64,000 nucleotides of DNA. Source: Clytia hemisphaerica. Taxonomy: Eukaryota; Cnidaria; Hydrozoa; Leptothecata; Clytiidae. Below are positions 11,805 to 23,386 of the stretch, piece after piece. Made by a program: the position numbers and the translations under genes. The DNA lies in contig CACVBU010000064.1 in the NCBI GenBank assembly GCA_902728285.1, positions 248,001-312,000 of the forward strand, given 5' to 3'. The first letter of the stretch is position 1, and each line of letters starts with the position of its first letter. The notes beneath the pieces were generated by a model that was not told the DNA's origin, ran no database searches, and saw only the letters and a program-made list of their open reading frames with translations.

Positions 11805-12132
11805 TTTATTAACAATGATTGAAATTTGAAATAGACGATTAGATTACAATAGTTTGTAGACGATGACAATAAATGCAAAATCTTAATTTGACTTTTCAAT
11901 ACTCCAATCTTTAATTTCTACTCCAATTCTTTTTGGAAAATACTCATCTCGATGAGAAAAATCTGTCAGAAACTTTTCTATATTATAAAGTTGAAAAATG
12001 GTTCAGAATGCACAATAGTAGACCTTTTTTACAAATTAACTCACGATCAACGCTTATACCTAGTTTTCAAAATGTCGCTTTGGTAATTGATTCTCTGAAG
12101 AGTTCTTAAGAAGTTTACTCTTTTAATCAAAG

Positions 12133-12824
12133 CAGGGATATGTTATAGCGGAGCTGGATAAAGGACGAGAATTCCTTGGCGGATTGCTTCTTTGTCTTTT
12201 ATATTGTAAACTGTTCATAATAGAAATCCATCTCTGTCCCCTTCAGTGGTCTGTTTTTATAAGAAAAATTAAGCAGACAAAGTATTCATGTAGTACGTTT
12301 GCACATATTTTCCTATGATGTTCCCGCTTTAAAATAATATTTGCAGAAGATACCTTAAAGGCTTCCTTGTAATTTTATCAGCGTGTGTTATGAATTTGAT
12401 CTGGCTTTAATGATTCCTCTTTAAAAATTTCGGATGTAAATATTTGGACAAATATTGTTTCAATTGACTTGAATTTTTTTCCATAGTCAGACTTGCTATC
12501 TGAAAACATCAGTTAGAAAGTGAGGCACCCGCGGTGTAGCGCGGTATTTCAAATGGAAAAATGCTATTTATAATCTTACAGAAGAAATTTCTTATAACTT
12601 TACTAATGAAAACAATGTTTTTCATTTTTTTAAATTGTCATTCACCAATGTTTTACAGACCCTCTTGATAATTAAAAGTTTTTAATCGTGAACACGAAAA
12701 TCCAAATCTCGTGAGTTTGTAATTAAAAAAGTTAAATTTCATATCAAATTTTAATGCCAGAGACAGAGATAGAACAAGGCTTTTTCAAATGTGCGTTATC
12801 CAGCTCCACTATAACATATCCCTG
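12133..12824. mobile_element. Non-autonomous element with about 30-bp inverted repeats
   Basis: CAGGGATATGTTATAG at 12133 reappears inverted and ends at 12824, with few mismatches over about 30 bases. The roughly 690-base interior has no ORF with a domain. MITE-like. Confidence 0.6.
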
Positions 12825-12924
12825 ATGAAAGCACACTTGAAGACTCAAGGTGTTTAATAAGCTTGGTAATGGCTTCAAATCGAGGCAGTCGTTGTACCCG
12901 GCGTTGCACTCAAAATAATTTATA

Positions 12925-13032
12925 CACCCCCTTCTCACAGACCCACTGGGAACCCTTCCCACTGGAAAAGTTGGCCAAAATATCGTCTCCGGTGGAAAAT
13001 TATCCTCCTATTTTTGTCCCCGCTGAAAATTA
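12925..13032 (+). mobile_element. MITE family A, left part, interrupted
   Basis: Matches the left end of the more complete copy at 24082-24340 (acaccccc ... cactgggaaccc ... aaaatatcgtc ... ggaaaattatcctcc). The element is broken by two later insertions and resumes at about 15758. Confidence 0.55.
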
Positions 13033-14686
13033 TTAAGGGGGTAGTCATATGAGATTTTGAAAATTGGTGAAAAATTTATCAATTTCGGGATTTAAGGCTT
13101 TTTAGTATCCTTTATCCTTCCTGAACATACCCTGAAAATTTCAAGGCCGTAGCATAAATATCTGCCGATATATAGGGTTTCTTATGAGCCCTGGTATACA
13201 ATTTTCTCCTTAGCAACGGTAAATCGCATGCGTTGCTAGGGCCTCATTTCCGTATGGCTGCTCTAAACATAGCATCATGACATACCAAATGAAAGCTCTT
13301 TTTACGCCCTTTTTGGGCGTCTAAGTCAATACCGCCTTTTTTCCCCGGGATTTCTAAATATGACGTAATTAAAGATGGTAACCGAAGAAGTGGTATTTTC
13401 AAAAACATTCACATTTTGGAGGCAGTCAGCTGTGTTTTTGACATGGAAACTGAGCTTATGTATTGTTTTGGATTGAATTATGATATTATTGAATGTTTCA
13501 TTTCATTTCTCACATCTGGGAAAGCTTTGGAAGCCTATAATTTGAGTGAAAGCAACAATTTGATTCTGCGAACTGATGTTTTCGAGCAGTAAAACTTGTA
13601 CACCGAAAAAACTTTTCAAAGTGATGGACTATAGACTATGAACCATGGTATGAATAAAGTTTGAAACAAGGAACTAAACACATTCAATGATGTATCCATT
13701 ATGAGTCTTAAATCCAGTGGAAATCTAGTCTTTGATGAATCGTGGCACTCATGGCGCCAGGAGGCGATCCTGGAAAATTGAGTAAAACTATGCATGATTG
13801 ACGTTAACCTGAAGACACGTTTCCCTAAGATCAACACTGAAATTCAACTGTAAATGATATAAACAGATTTGAGAGAGCACAAGGATGATATATTTTGTTG
13901 GCAATATGTTTTTTGAAGAGAAAATGCACTTTTATTGACTTAAAGCCATGTTTACGCGTTGTACGCAGAGTTGACGCAAAATACTTGGAGATTCCCGGAG
14001 CACGTGGAAGGCCATTTTTTTCAAAAAACTTGGACTATTTTAGTATTTCCAGTACCTTTTCAACATTAAAAGTAATGTGTCAATCCATTTTGGTCAACCA
14101 CAGCAAAAATTTTGTAAAACGGTCTATGTATCGCAGAAAAATTGAGAAAAACCTCTATTTTTAACTTTCTGCGCCGTTTTCTCAAAACACGTTTTAAGGG
14201 GTTTTCCCGCACCTTGTCAGCCTTTTCTCGGGATTGAGAAAAGCTATTGACTTGAAATTTTCAGGGTAGTTTTCCATTATGGTAAGCCTCAGGATGAATG
14301 AAGCAGTTTTTCAAAAAAATCATTTTTTGACTTTTAAACTGAAAAAGTACAAATTTTAGGTTCCAGACCCCCTGGCTTGAAATTTTGAAAAATTTTTCCA
14401 CTCATTCTGGAGACTTTCATAATACTAACCTTCACCAAAAAAAAATTTTTGAATAGCTTTCTTAGCTTTTCTTAAAAGGTTGACACAATATTTTTATAGC
14501 TTTTACCCCCTGGACGATATTACCCCCGTCTTTGCTATTTTTAGAATTTTTTTTTACTTTTTCATATCCTTTATAGTTGTGCTACAATTGTGGAAAGTTT
14601 CATTGAAAAATATTTACTACTTCACAAGATATAACAAAAAGTTTAAAAAATGACATTTCAAATTTCTCATATGACTACCCCCTTAA
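13033..14686. mobile_element. TTAA-flanked inverted-repeat element (piggyBac-type target), non-autonomous
   Basis: Flanked by TTAA at 13033-13036 and 14683-14686. The termini are GGGGGTAGTCATATGAGA and its exact inverse at 14682, giving an element of 1646 bp. TTAA duplication is the hallmark of piggyBac-like transposition. The longest frame inside (13895-14164) has no transposase signature, so this would be a deletion derivative moved in trans. It sits inside a family A MITE. Confidence 0.72.
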
Positions 14687-14706
14687 ATAAACCAATCCTC
14701 GCTAAA

Positions 14707-15757
14707 ATACACGCTTTCTTTATAAGAATATCCTCTAAGAATATCAGGGTGAAAATTGGCCAAATCGTAAGAATACCCTAAGAATACCCTCTAGGGTATA
14801 TTTCACAGAATTTGATAAGAATACAGCAACGATGTAAAAATAATAGATAACCAACTTGCCTTGATTCTCAAAAAACATCCGTGTTATGGTTGTAAAAATA
14901 TTAATGACATTTTGCATCGTAAAAAGTGCAATTAAATAAAAACTTGCTTCATTTGCAACCTTCTATTGGACAGAATCGATCACGTGATGTATATTTTTCC
15001 AAAATTTGGGTTATAAAAAGTGTATTTTCCTATAGGCAGCCTCACAGAAGGAATTTTTTAATTAAATATTATTGTTCTATAAACATTCATCTGTTTATTT
15101 TGTATCAGGCAACCTTCATGCACTTTTCATTCGTGAGATATCGCACTTCAAATCACACATATATTTTTCAGATAACATCATTTTATGAGCGTTTATTTAT
15201 CCAAATGAAGATTAAGTGGTATCAGGCCGATCCGTAGTCAATTTGTCTAAAGATTGGTACCTTTATCTTTTGAAAAAAATTCCAAAATTTGCAGTAAATA
15301 ACAATTTAAATTTTCTATCAATTCAGTGGATGTCAAAAAGTGTGTCAAAATCTAGCTAAAAGCATAACACGCACTGCACACAGAGCTATTTAAAGGAGTG
15401 CTCATTTCAATAGGAAAACAATGGTTGTTCTCTTGGGAGAAGTGCCTTCTAGAGGTAGTTGGTTATCTATTATTTTTACATCGTTGAATACAGTCATTTT
15501 GTATTTGGTTAACAGAAAAAAACTGCTTCCTTTGTTAGAGATAAATTGAAGCTTTGAGGAATAAACGTAATTTTAACCCAAATCTTCACTCAAAAGTCCA
15601 AAACTCTCTATGATCATTTCTCATGATTGTAAAAAAGTCAAGTCTAAAAAAGTAAGAATACGTTAAGAATGTTTCACCCTCAATTTTGGCACTTTCTTAA
15701 GAATACTTGACCCTCATCCAAAGTACACTATTCTTATAAAAAAAAGCGTGCTATTTT
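14707..15757. mobile_element. About 1.05 kb inverted-repeat element nested in MITE A
   Basis: Left end CACGCTTTCTTTATAAGAATA recurs inverted at the right end (about 15730-15755). A second inner inverted pair (14832-14860 and 15463-15491, AACGATGTAAAAATAATAG core) lies within. No domain-bearing ORF. Confidence 0.55.
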
Positions 15758-15850
15758 TCCATCCCAACTCAATTTTCTGACTTTGAAAAAAAGAAATTGA
15801 AATCCCCAGCCATAAAACATAAGGGAATATCAATCCCCATCGAGTTTCAG
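15758..15850 (+). mobile_element. MITE family A, resumed right part
   Basis: Matches 24210-24295 (aattttctga, gaaatcccca, tatcaatccccatcgag blocks) and then stops. The terminal repeat of this copy is missing, replaced by a family C repeat. Confidence 0.5.
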
Positions 15851-15864
15851 TCCGTTTAAAGCGA

Positions 15865-15985
15865 GTTAAACTACAGTTGGGGAATGTAGAGTTTTAACTC
15901 AGAGTTTCAACATGAGACTTTAGTCTTCGGACCTTAGGATTTCATGGTTTAAAAGCTCAAATTTGCTCATAAAGAGGAATGAGAT
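15865..15985 (+). repeat. Interspersed repeat family C, copy 2
   Basis: The tagagttttaactc block and what follows match copies near 8040 and 20060. Confidence 0.45.
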
Positions 15986-17499
15986 TTAATGATAGCAGTC
16001 GATTATTATGACAATAAACACATATGGAAACGTGAAAATTTCGATAGAAGTTTGGACAGTACATTGAAGTGAAACATTTCGATACTTTTTTTGGGTGTTT
16101 CACCTTCAAATAATTCTAGAAGAATTGAGAGGAGAAGATTCCAGTAGGGTGAGTATTTGAAAGAAAAGTTCTACTGGGGTGTGTTTAGAATCATTTTGAT
16201 TTTGTTATGTATGAATATTTCAAAGATTTTCAATGGGGCAACAAAATTTCAGAGGGACTAAATGATTTTTCCAGTGGCCCGAATGAGATAATTTTGGAAG
16301 AGTTTTTACTGGGATGACAAGTGGGCGGGTCACCAGAGGTAGGAGTGTGCCGATAGCAGCACCTAATTTTTGACTTAATTGATTCTATTTTTCATATTTT
16401 GTAGGGCCAGGAACTGCTTCGAATGATTAATTCGCATTCATAAACATGATGATGAGAAAAGGTATCAACGATTTTCTTAACCTTTCGATAGTCGCTCATC
16501 AAAAACAACGAAATTTTCTTCAACGATCCACTTAGAATTTAAATCTTCAAGCTTCGATTGTGGGCATTATAGTATGGGTTTCAGTTAAAATCTTTGGCAA
16601 CAACAGAGATCAACGGGGACATTTTGACTGAAACATAGCATTATTGTGAGCTGTCCTGTCCTGGCATTTTACGGTACTTAGACTACAAAATATATTGACG
16701 AACAATATTCAACAATACAGTTGGTGGACCGTAATGTACAAATTAACAACAGGTGATCTATTATAAAAAGGAATTTTTTTTCTGTAAACAATCCCCTTAT
16801 ATTGTCGGAATATTGCAAATCGAGCTGAAAATATATTGCGAACATCTTTTTGATATGTCGGCACTTAGCAAAATATCGTCAATATCTTGCCTGACAATGT
16901 ATTGTGTTAATGTATAATATAGCCCTGAAAGGTCAATTCAAGGGTTAAATTTGTTGTTGATGATTTGAAATGCGAATAAAGTTTTTCTATATTCAACAAT
17001 TTATACATTTTAACTGAACACCATATCAGTTCATGCTGCGTAGTAAAACTTGATCAAAAACGTCACTTGCGTAGTTGTCATCATCGTCATCGAAATCATT
17101 TTCCAATTTTTTACTCATTTAAAATGAATTGGAAAATCTTTTCAAAACTTAATGGATCTTCTCTTCGTTACGTCCTTTGTCTTAAGAGGTACCCAAACCT
17201 ACTGTCGTATAATTTGTAACCCGGTATATACTTATGTTAGTTGCCTACTCGGCGCACTTTGTACTTATGCACGTGTTTATACTTGAAAGACCAGTTCATG
17301 ATTATACTTTATACAACATGGTCCATACCGAACTGGATTGAACTCGTTTTTTAAATTTTACAAATTGAAATGCCACTTGGGGCATTTGTGTTTTGGTTGT
17401 TGGAAGAGATATAGAAAACATACAACAACAACAAATAAGAAAAACAAATTTTGATTATTTGATTATTTGATTATTTGGTTATTGAGTTATTGATTTAAA
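15986..17499. other. Region upstream of the gag fragment
   Basis: Around 16090-16330 it has degenerate MITE A words (actggggtg). The 17000-17460 part may hold the leader and LTR of the BEL element, but I could not find paired LTRs or a primer-binding site I trust. Confidence 0.3.
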
Positions 17500-18142
17500 A
17501 TGGCTGAAAAAAATTCAAAGAGACAGCGTGCTGGACTCTCGTATGTTAAGAAATTATTAGAAGGAGATATCAAAGAGATTATGACTACTGTACAGTCAAA
17601 GTTAGTGAATTACAAAATTGAATATCTCGTTGTTTTGAAAAACACTGTCAAAGAAAAATTGAAAAGTATCATGGAGTTATACCAAGAAATTGCAGATGAA
17701 GAAACCGAGGATGATGATTACAATTTGATTATGAATGACGCATTGGATTACGAAGTCAAAACAAACTACGAAATACATAAGATTGAGAATTTTGTTACCA
17801 AATTTTCTAGGGGAAAGAGCACTGGTGGGGGGTCTTCAAATGTCGAGCTTTCTACTCCTGTAAGTTCTGTCCAATTTGTCGCAAAAGCAAAAACAAACGT
17901 GAAACTTCCGACTTCCGACGTGAAACTTCAAACAATTTTCTGGGAAGCCTGCTGATTACCAGTCATTCATAGAATCGTTTAACGTTGCTGTTCACAATGA
18001 AAAAAGCATCCCAGATGTACAAAAACTTAATTATTTGTTGGGTTACCTCGAAGGAGAGGCAGAAAATTTATTGAAGGGATTTCATTTATCGAGCGAAAAC
18101 TATTCAAAAGCTCTAGAACTGTTAAAAGAGCGTTTCGGCCAA
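17500..18142 (+). pseudogene. BEL/Pao-type LTR retroelement gag fragment, frameshifted and cut
   Basis: The first frame (17500-17955) is a coiled, charged N-terminal segment. It ends early because of a one-base frameshift near 17935. The next frame continues with features of the BEL/Pao gag (DUF1759) region: an YQSFIESF-like motif, a VQKLNYLLGYLEGEA-like motif and a LLKERFG motif. It stops abruptly at 18143, where the terminal repeat of the large MULE begins. No protease, RT or integrase of this element is present, and the sequence after the MULE's right end is not the continuation. This is a dead fragment. Confidence 0.7.
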
Positions 18143-18372
18143 CGCAAAATTTTTTTCCGTAAGCGACCCAAGCCCTCATTTAGCGGTCCAAGCCCTCTTT
18201 TTAGAATTCTATGATTGCGCCAGCGGCCCAAGCCCTACTTTAGCGGTCGTAGCCCTCCGAAAAGTATTCTGCGGCTCAAAATAGCGGTCCAAGCCCTCAA
18301 ACAACGGTCCAAGCCCTCGGAAACTTAGTCACTTTTTTATTCTGGGTGATAATCAGCGGTCCAAGACCTGAA
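18143..18372 (+). repeat. Left terminal inverted repeat of the MULE
   Basis: 230 bp beginning CGCAAAATTTTTTTCCG. It contains seven iterations of an about 17-base word close to AGCGGTCCAAGCCCTC, which are likely transposase-binding sites. Its exact inverse order is seen at 29748-29977. Confidence 0.88.
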
Positions 18373-18681
18373 TATTTCTGACAACGAATTTCCTAAACCA
18401 AATTGGCCGGAAAACAAGAAATTTGATTTTTTTGTGCGCGAAATTATTATGACTTTAACGGCCCAAGGCCTTAAAGCATTATATTTAGACTTATCATTTC
18501 ATGCTACTTTTCACGGCGAAAGTGAGAGGTGTGATTTTAGACAAATGCATATAAAGCGAGTGAGTGAGTAAAAATTACGAGTGTTTGGAGATTTTAACTT
18601 GGAGTTTTTGTTGAATGAGTAATATCTGTAATATTAATTTCTTTCTTTCTTCTCAAGATTTAAAGTCTTTTTAAATTCAAA

Positions 18682-21600
18682 ATGGACGAACATGCACGTG
18701 GAAGGGTAGAATTAATTTTAGATTACTTCAAGGAAGCTAAAATCCTTACTCAGGATGGGAAGGAAGAGGATGAACAAAGTCCGAGCATAGTGTTCGAATG
18801 TGATGTCAAAAATCAAGAGGATATTGACAACTTTTTGGATTTTTATATGAATGAGACGAATGAAATCATGAAAATAAAAGTAAAAAAAACACCAGGTCAG
18901 AAGAGCATTTATGCAATCAAATCAATTTACCGATGCCATTTTGATACAAGATATGAGAATACCAGAGACGCTGAATCTATTTTGAGGAAGGACCCATCAA
19001 AACGATTCAAGAATACAATGTGTCCTTTTCAAATTTCATTCAAAGTAATCAAATGCCCCTCTCATTCGAATGCCTCTTGTCAACTCACTATGACTTACGA
19101 GCATAACCACCCAGTGAATTCCTTAGAAGCACTAAGCTTTAAAAGAATTTCGGAGGAAATTCTGATCGAAGTTCAGAACCTTTTTGAAAAGGGCAATACA
19201 CCATCCCAAGCATATCAGGAATTTCTCAGAACTCTCAAGCTACATTGTGAAGACCAAATCAAATTTCATTTGAGTAAAGCTGACAGATCAAAATGCCCAC
19301 GACGAAGAGACTTTAATTCACTTTATATAAAGTTTTGCAAAGAAAAATTTGGTGGAAAGAATGGAGCTGATATGTTTGAGAAACTTAAAGAAAGAATTAA
19401 TCAGTTTGAAGAAAACATGGACGGGATAAAAGTCGCATACCAGCTTTACAACGAGGACGAAAATTCGGCATTGATTTTGGCTATTTTGACACCTTTGATG
19501 ATAAGAGTCCACAGAATGGTAAAGACAACTATATTACATTACATTTTTTGAATTTTAAGACATGGATTTCCGAGTGGGGATGAAATGAAAGTTAATTTCC
19601 CAGTGGGGCTTAAATTACAGGGTATTTCCGGGTATTTTCCGGGTATTTTCCCAGTGGGGACCAAATTTTTGCCAAATTTTCCAGTGGGGATGGGGTCCTA
19701 GTGGGTCTGTGAAACAGGGGTATAATAATTGATTATTCACAAGAGCAGCCACCGGCTAGGAAGCCTAGGAAGTATGAAATACTTGTTCTTGAGGTCCTTT
19801 TTTCCTGGAAAAAACGAACTGTTTTGTATCCTGGACTCTCCTGGATTATATCATTTGCTCTGGGAAAAAATGAGACTCCTGTATATCTGTTCTCTTGAAA
19901 TATTATGCTCCTGGAAAAATATAACAGCTATTTTCTAAGAAAGTTATAATGTTCCTAGAAAACTTACTACAATACTGGCAATAATATTTGGGAAAAAAGG
20001 GAAATCCCCACGAAATCTGAAATCTGAAAACCAAAAATAATTTGAAAGCCCTCTAAATTAGATTGGAATGGTAGAGTTTTAACTCTGAGCTTTAACATTA
20101 GACTTAACACCTAGGACCTTAGGATCTGAGGATCCAAAAGTCCAAGAATGGTCCTACAGGGCTCAGAATATAGCCAATAAGTCCATTAACCCCACCCAAA
20201 TCGAAATATGCGGATGAATTTATCAATTAGCCCAAAAACGACTTTCTCGCCCGAACTTTAAATTGTGAAAAACGAGGAATTAACCAAAAATCTCAATATA
20301 TCATGGCCAGCATTGTAGCTTCATGTTTAGCCTTGCTCTTTCACATCACAGCAATCAACAAGTCTTACCAATATTAAATTTTCATTATGTTTTATTATGT
20401 TTGTAGGTCAGGGAATCTTCAGAAATAGTTTTCATTGACTCCACATCAAATCTCGACGAGCATAATTTGCGATTCTTTCTCTTGGTTACACATTCCGTTG
20501 CAGGTGCTTTACCACTCGGTATGTATTGCGCATAATTCTATCGCATTAAAATATTTCTCGGAATATTCATTCAGACAAAAGATATCAGACAAATCTCTAA
20601 GCTGATTGACCTCTAAACGCTTTTTGTTTTGCTACTTTTAGGGTCAATCATTTATATCATTCCATAAGTTATGAGCATTTCAGATTCTTGACAGCCTTTT
20701 TATGAAACTCTTTTTAGCTTACTAATTTGAAACTCATTGTCTTCTTGCAGGTATTATCATTACCAGCGACGAGCGAGAAGAAACTATCGTTAAAGCACTG
20801 ACCCTATACAAAGGAATACTACCGGAAGAAGCATTTTACAATAGTCCAACCGGGCCCGACATTTTTATGACAGACAATTGTGGTGAACTACGGAATAGTC
20901 TGCATAAGATATGGCCTGATTCAACTTTGCTTCTTTGCATTTTTCATATTCTCCAGCAAGTCTGGAGATGGTTGTATGATAAAAATCATGGGGTATCTCA
21001 AAACGATAGGGTTGAAATTATGAAGCTGTTTAAGAATGTCATTTACGCACTAAACTTGGAGGAATTTGAAGAGACTTCAGTCCTGCTTCAGGAGTCGAAT
21101 GTTACGTCAAAATACGAACATTGCATTTCATACTTTGAAGAGCTGTTTTCATTAAGCAAAAGTTGGGCAAAATGTTTTTCGTTCTGAAATTCTAATCCGT
21201 GGTTCACACACCAATAACTATGTGGAATCTCAATTTCTCGTTATCAAGGATTCAATTTTGAGACGACAACGTCAATTTAACATCAACATGTTGCTGGATA
21301 AATTGATGGTTGAATTCGAGGACCACTATAAGAATCGCTTACTTTCAATTGCAGACAGTACATTCGATGGAGTATATAGTCAGCGGTTTTTAAGCAGATC
21401 AAATTAAAAAAAGTGCCAGGTAAATTTTGCCTGCCTTAAATTATTGAGAAAAACAGCACTCTTCTATGGCGTCCTCCAGGTTTTCAGGTCCCCCATCTGG
21501 GGCCTAATACTCCCATTCGGTCTTTTCCAGCTATCCTTTTTCTGGGGCTCCCCCCTACTGGAAGAATATTTTTGTAACCAACAGATTCGACCGTACAGCT

Positions 21601-22878
21601 TCCGATCCATAACAATTTTTGGATGATACTTTCCTCTTCAAAAGATTACTTATAGGGATTCCTGTTTTTGTCATAAATTTACGAGGAGAGTCCTGTTTAT
21701 CTCAAAAATTTAATGGGAGCTGCTTTCTTTCTCAAAAGTACTTGGACCTGGTTTCTTTGACCTCATGTCCGACCTGGGTCCTGTTTTTACAGTACGCCTT
21801 CAAAAACAAAGAAAGGGTGTCCCGTCTGAATTATTAGATAGCAATTAAGTGTAATTTAGAGACTGTTAATTGAAAATTTAGAATGAAACATTTATATTGA
21901 AAATAAAAGCTAAAGCTAACGATTTATTTTTCCAAAAATGGTCAAATTGTCACCTTTTTTTTTCGAAAATTGCAACTAATCAACTGTTTAACTCATTATT
22001 TTAAGTTTTGATCGGGTCTTTAGTTTCCCATTGATTTTTTTTCATTCTCAGAATCTTACGATACCAAAAGCAATGTCAAAGAGATAGCTTCTGATTTGTT
22101 CACCGTCAAAAGCAAAAGTGATGAAAAGCTGGACTATGTAGTTGACATGTCCATTGGAGTGTGTGAATGTGTGGCAGGAAGAGATGGTTCACCTTGTTGG
22201 CACCAGTGCATATTATGGAAAGAAGGTTTTGCAAGGTCAGGGAATTTCTTACCGAAATTCGATAAATTTGAACGCAAAAGATTCGCTGAAATTGCATTAG
22301 GAGAGTCACTCGATATCTCATACTATGAATCCATTCATTCTGATATTAATATCCATGACCCTGAAATCTACAAATCTACGAATCTAGAATCTACCAATGA
22401 TCAAAATATGAAGCAACCACGCAACATCGAAGAAGCTTTCGGAGATACTAACGATAATAAAACAGATTTAGCTTTGAATCACTTTGGACAGTTTTCTGAA
22501 GCAATGTTAGAAAAAATCCAACAAGGTAATAAGGAATTTAATGTAGCTGTCATCAAGTTCGTCAAACGTTTTGAAACTCTTAGTCAAAATCAAAGAGTTT
22601 CTTCATTACAGAGTTTTGGTAGTACGTTCTATGGAAGGAAACGCTCAAAAATCAAAGTTCAACCAACGGCAGTTTCTAGAAGAAAGTCTGGCATCGGCAG
22701 CCGTCAAAAGCAAAGTAATTCCAAGCACAGAAGTTTACCAAATCGACACGTGAATTTAAAGAGGAAGCATAATATTACACGTGCTATAAATGAAAATGTA
22801 CCTCCAGCCAAAAAAGGTGGCGGTCGTTCGATGGTTAGCAACACTAAGCACTTTGTAAAGCAACCAATAAAGAATTAA
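18682..22878 (+). CDS. MULE transposase, four exons, two frameshifts
   Basis: Exons 18682-19518, 20407-20518, 20751-21419 and 22052-22878, with gt/ag borders and compatible phases (0, 1, 1). Exon 1 holds a FAR1/FLYWCH-like zinc-binding region (YRCHF, MCPF, then YEHNHP). Exons 2-3 hold the DDE core: first Asp in VFIDSTSN, second in FMTDNCGEL. The MULE CxxH signature follows (LLCIFHILQQVW), then the TNNYVESQF segment with the probable catalytic Glu. Exon 4 has a SWIM zinc finger (CECVAGRDGSPCWHQ) and a basic tail rich in Lys/Arg. One extra base in a T-run near 21178 and another indel in a T-run near 21388 break the frame of exon 3. The enzyme would cut and join the TIRs in the nucleus. As read, the copy is inactive unless those indels are sequence errors. 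Confidence 0.85.
19562..19724 (-). mobile_element. MITE family A fragment in transposase intron 1
   Basis: Words such as cccagtgggg recur and the end (gggtctgtgaaacaggggtata) is the inverse of the family A terminus at 12925. Only one terminus is visible. Confidence 0.5.
19985..20330 (+). repeat. Interspersed repeat family C, copy 3
   Basis: Same blocks and orientation as 7975-8280, here inside the first intron of the MULE transposase. Confidence 0.5.
21420..22051 (+). other. Third intron of the MULE transposase gene
   Basis: Starts gtaaat and ends ctcag. Filled with a gag/tcctgttttt-rich repeat similar in style to 19790-19930; no coding signature. Confidence 0.5.
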
Positions 22879-23386
22879 AAAGTGAAAAACATGACACTAT
22901 TTTTTGTATTGATGCCACAATTATTTAGTTTTATAGTTTATTTTGAGTTTTTTTGGTACATTCTTTTATTAAGGTTCTTTTCTAGGAATATCAAAGATGA
23001 AAAAATGTTGTTGAAAATAGCTCTTTTTGCTCACCACAAGTTGTCTTATCACAAGATTTACTTTTTTGTTCGCACCAGGTTATATTTTTGTTATTTAGGT
23101 ACCTCTTTGCAGGTCATGGGTCTAATTGGGAGAAAGTTGATAAATGGGCGTCTGCTTATTTAGGAAATAATTGAAAATGAGAATAAGAAAATTAAGAAAA
23201 AATTCAGCTTCGAGAAGAACTATTTTTAAATGAGCTTAGAATGAATTTTAAGACATTGTTGTTACTTTTAAACTTCATTTTTTTACTCTAATCACGATGA
23301 TATAAACAAAATTTACATGGTATGTAAAAATGAATGTTTGCAAATGAATGCAATCCTATAAACATCAAGATGTTCGCGATAATAAA
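22879..23386. other. Gap between the two convergent MULE genes
   Basis: AT-rich sequence between the transposase stop (22878) and the zinc-finger gene stop (23387). It probably holds both 3' ends. Nothing else is seen. Confidence 0.5.

Noticed and set aside
16600..17460. 5' LTR of the BEL element
   Set aside because: No second LTR, primer-binding site or TG...CA borders could be confirmed by eye.
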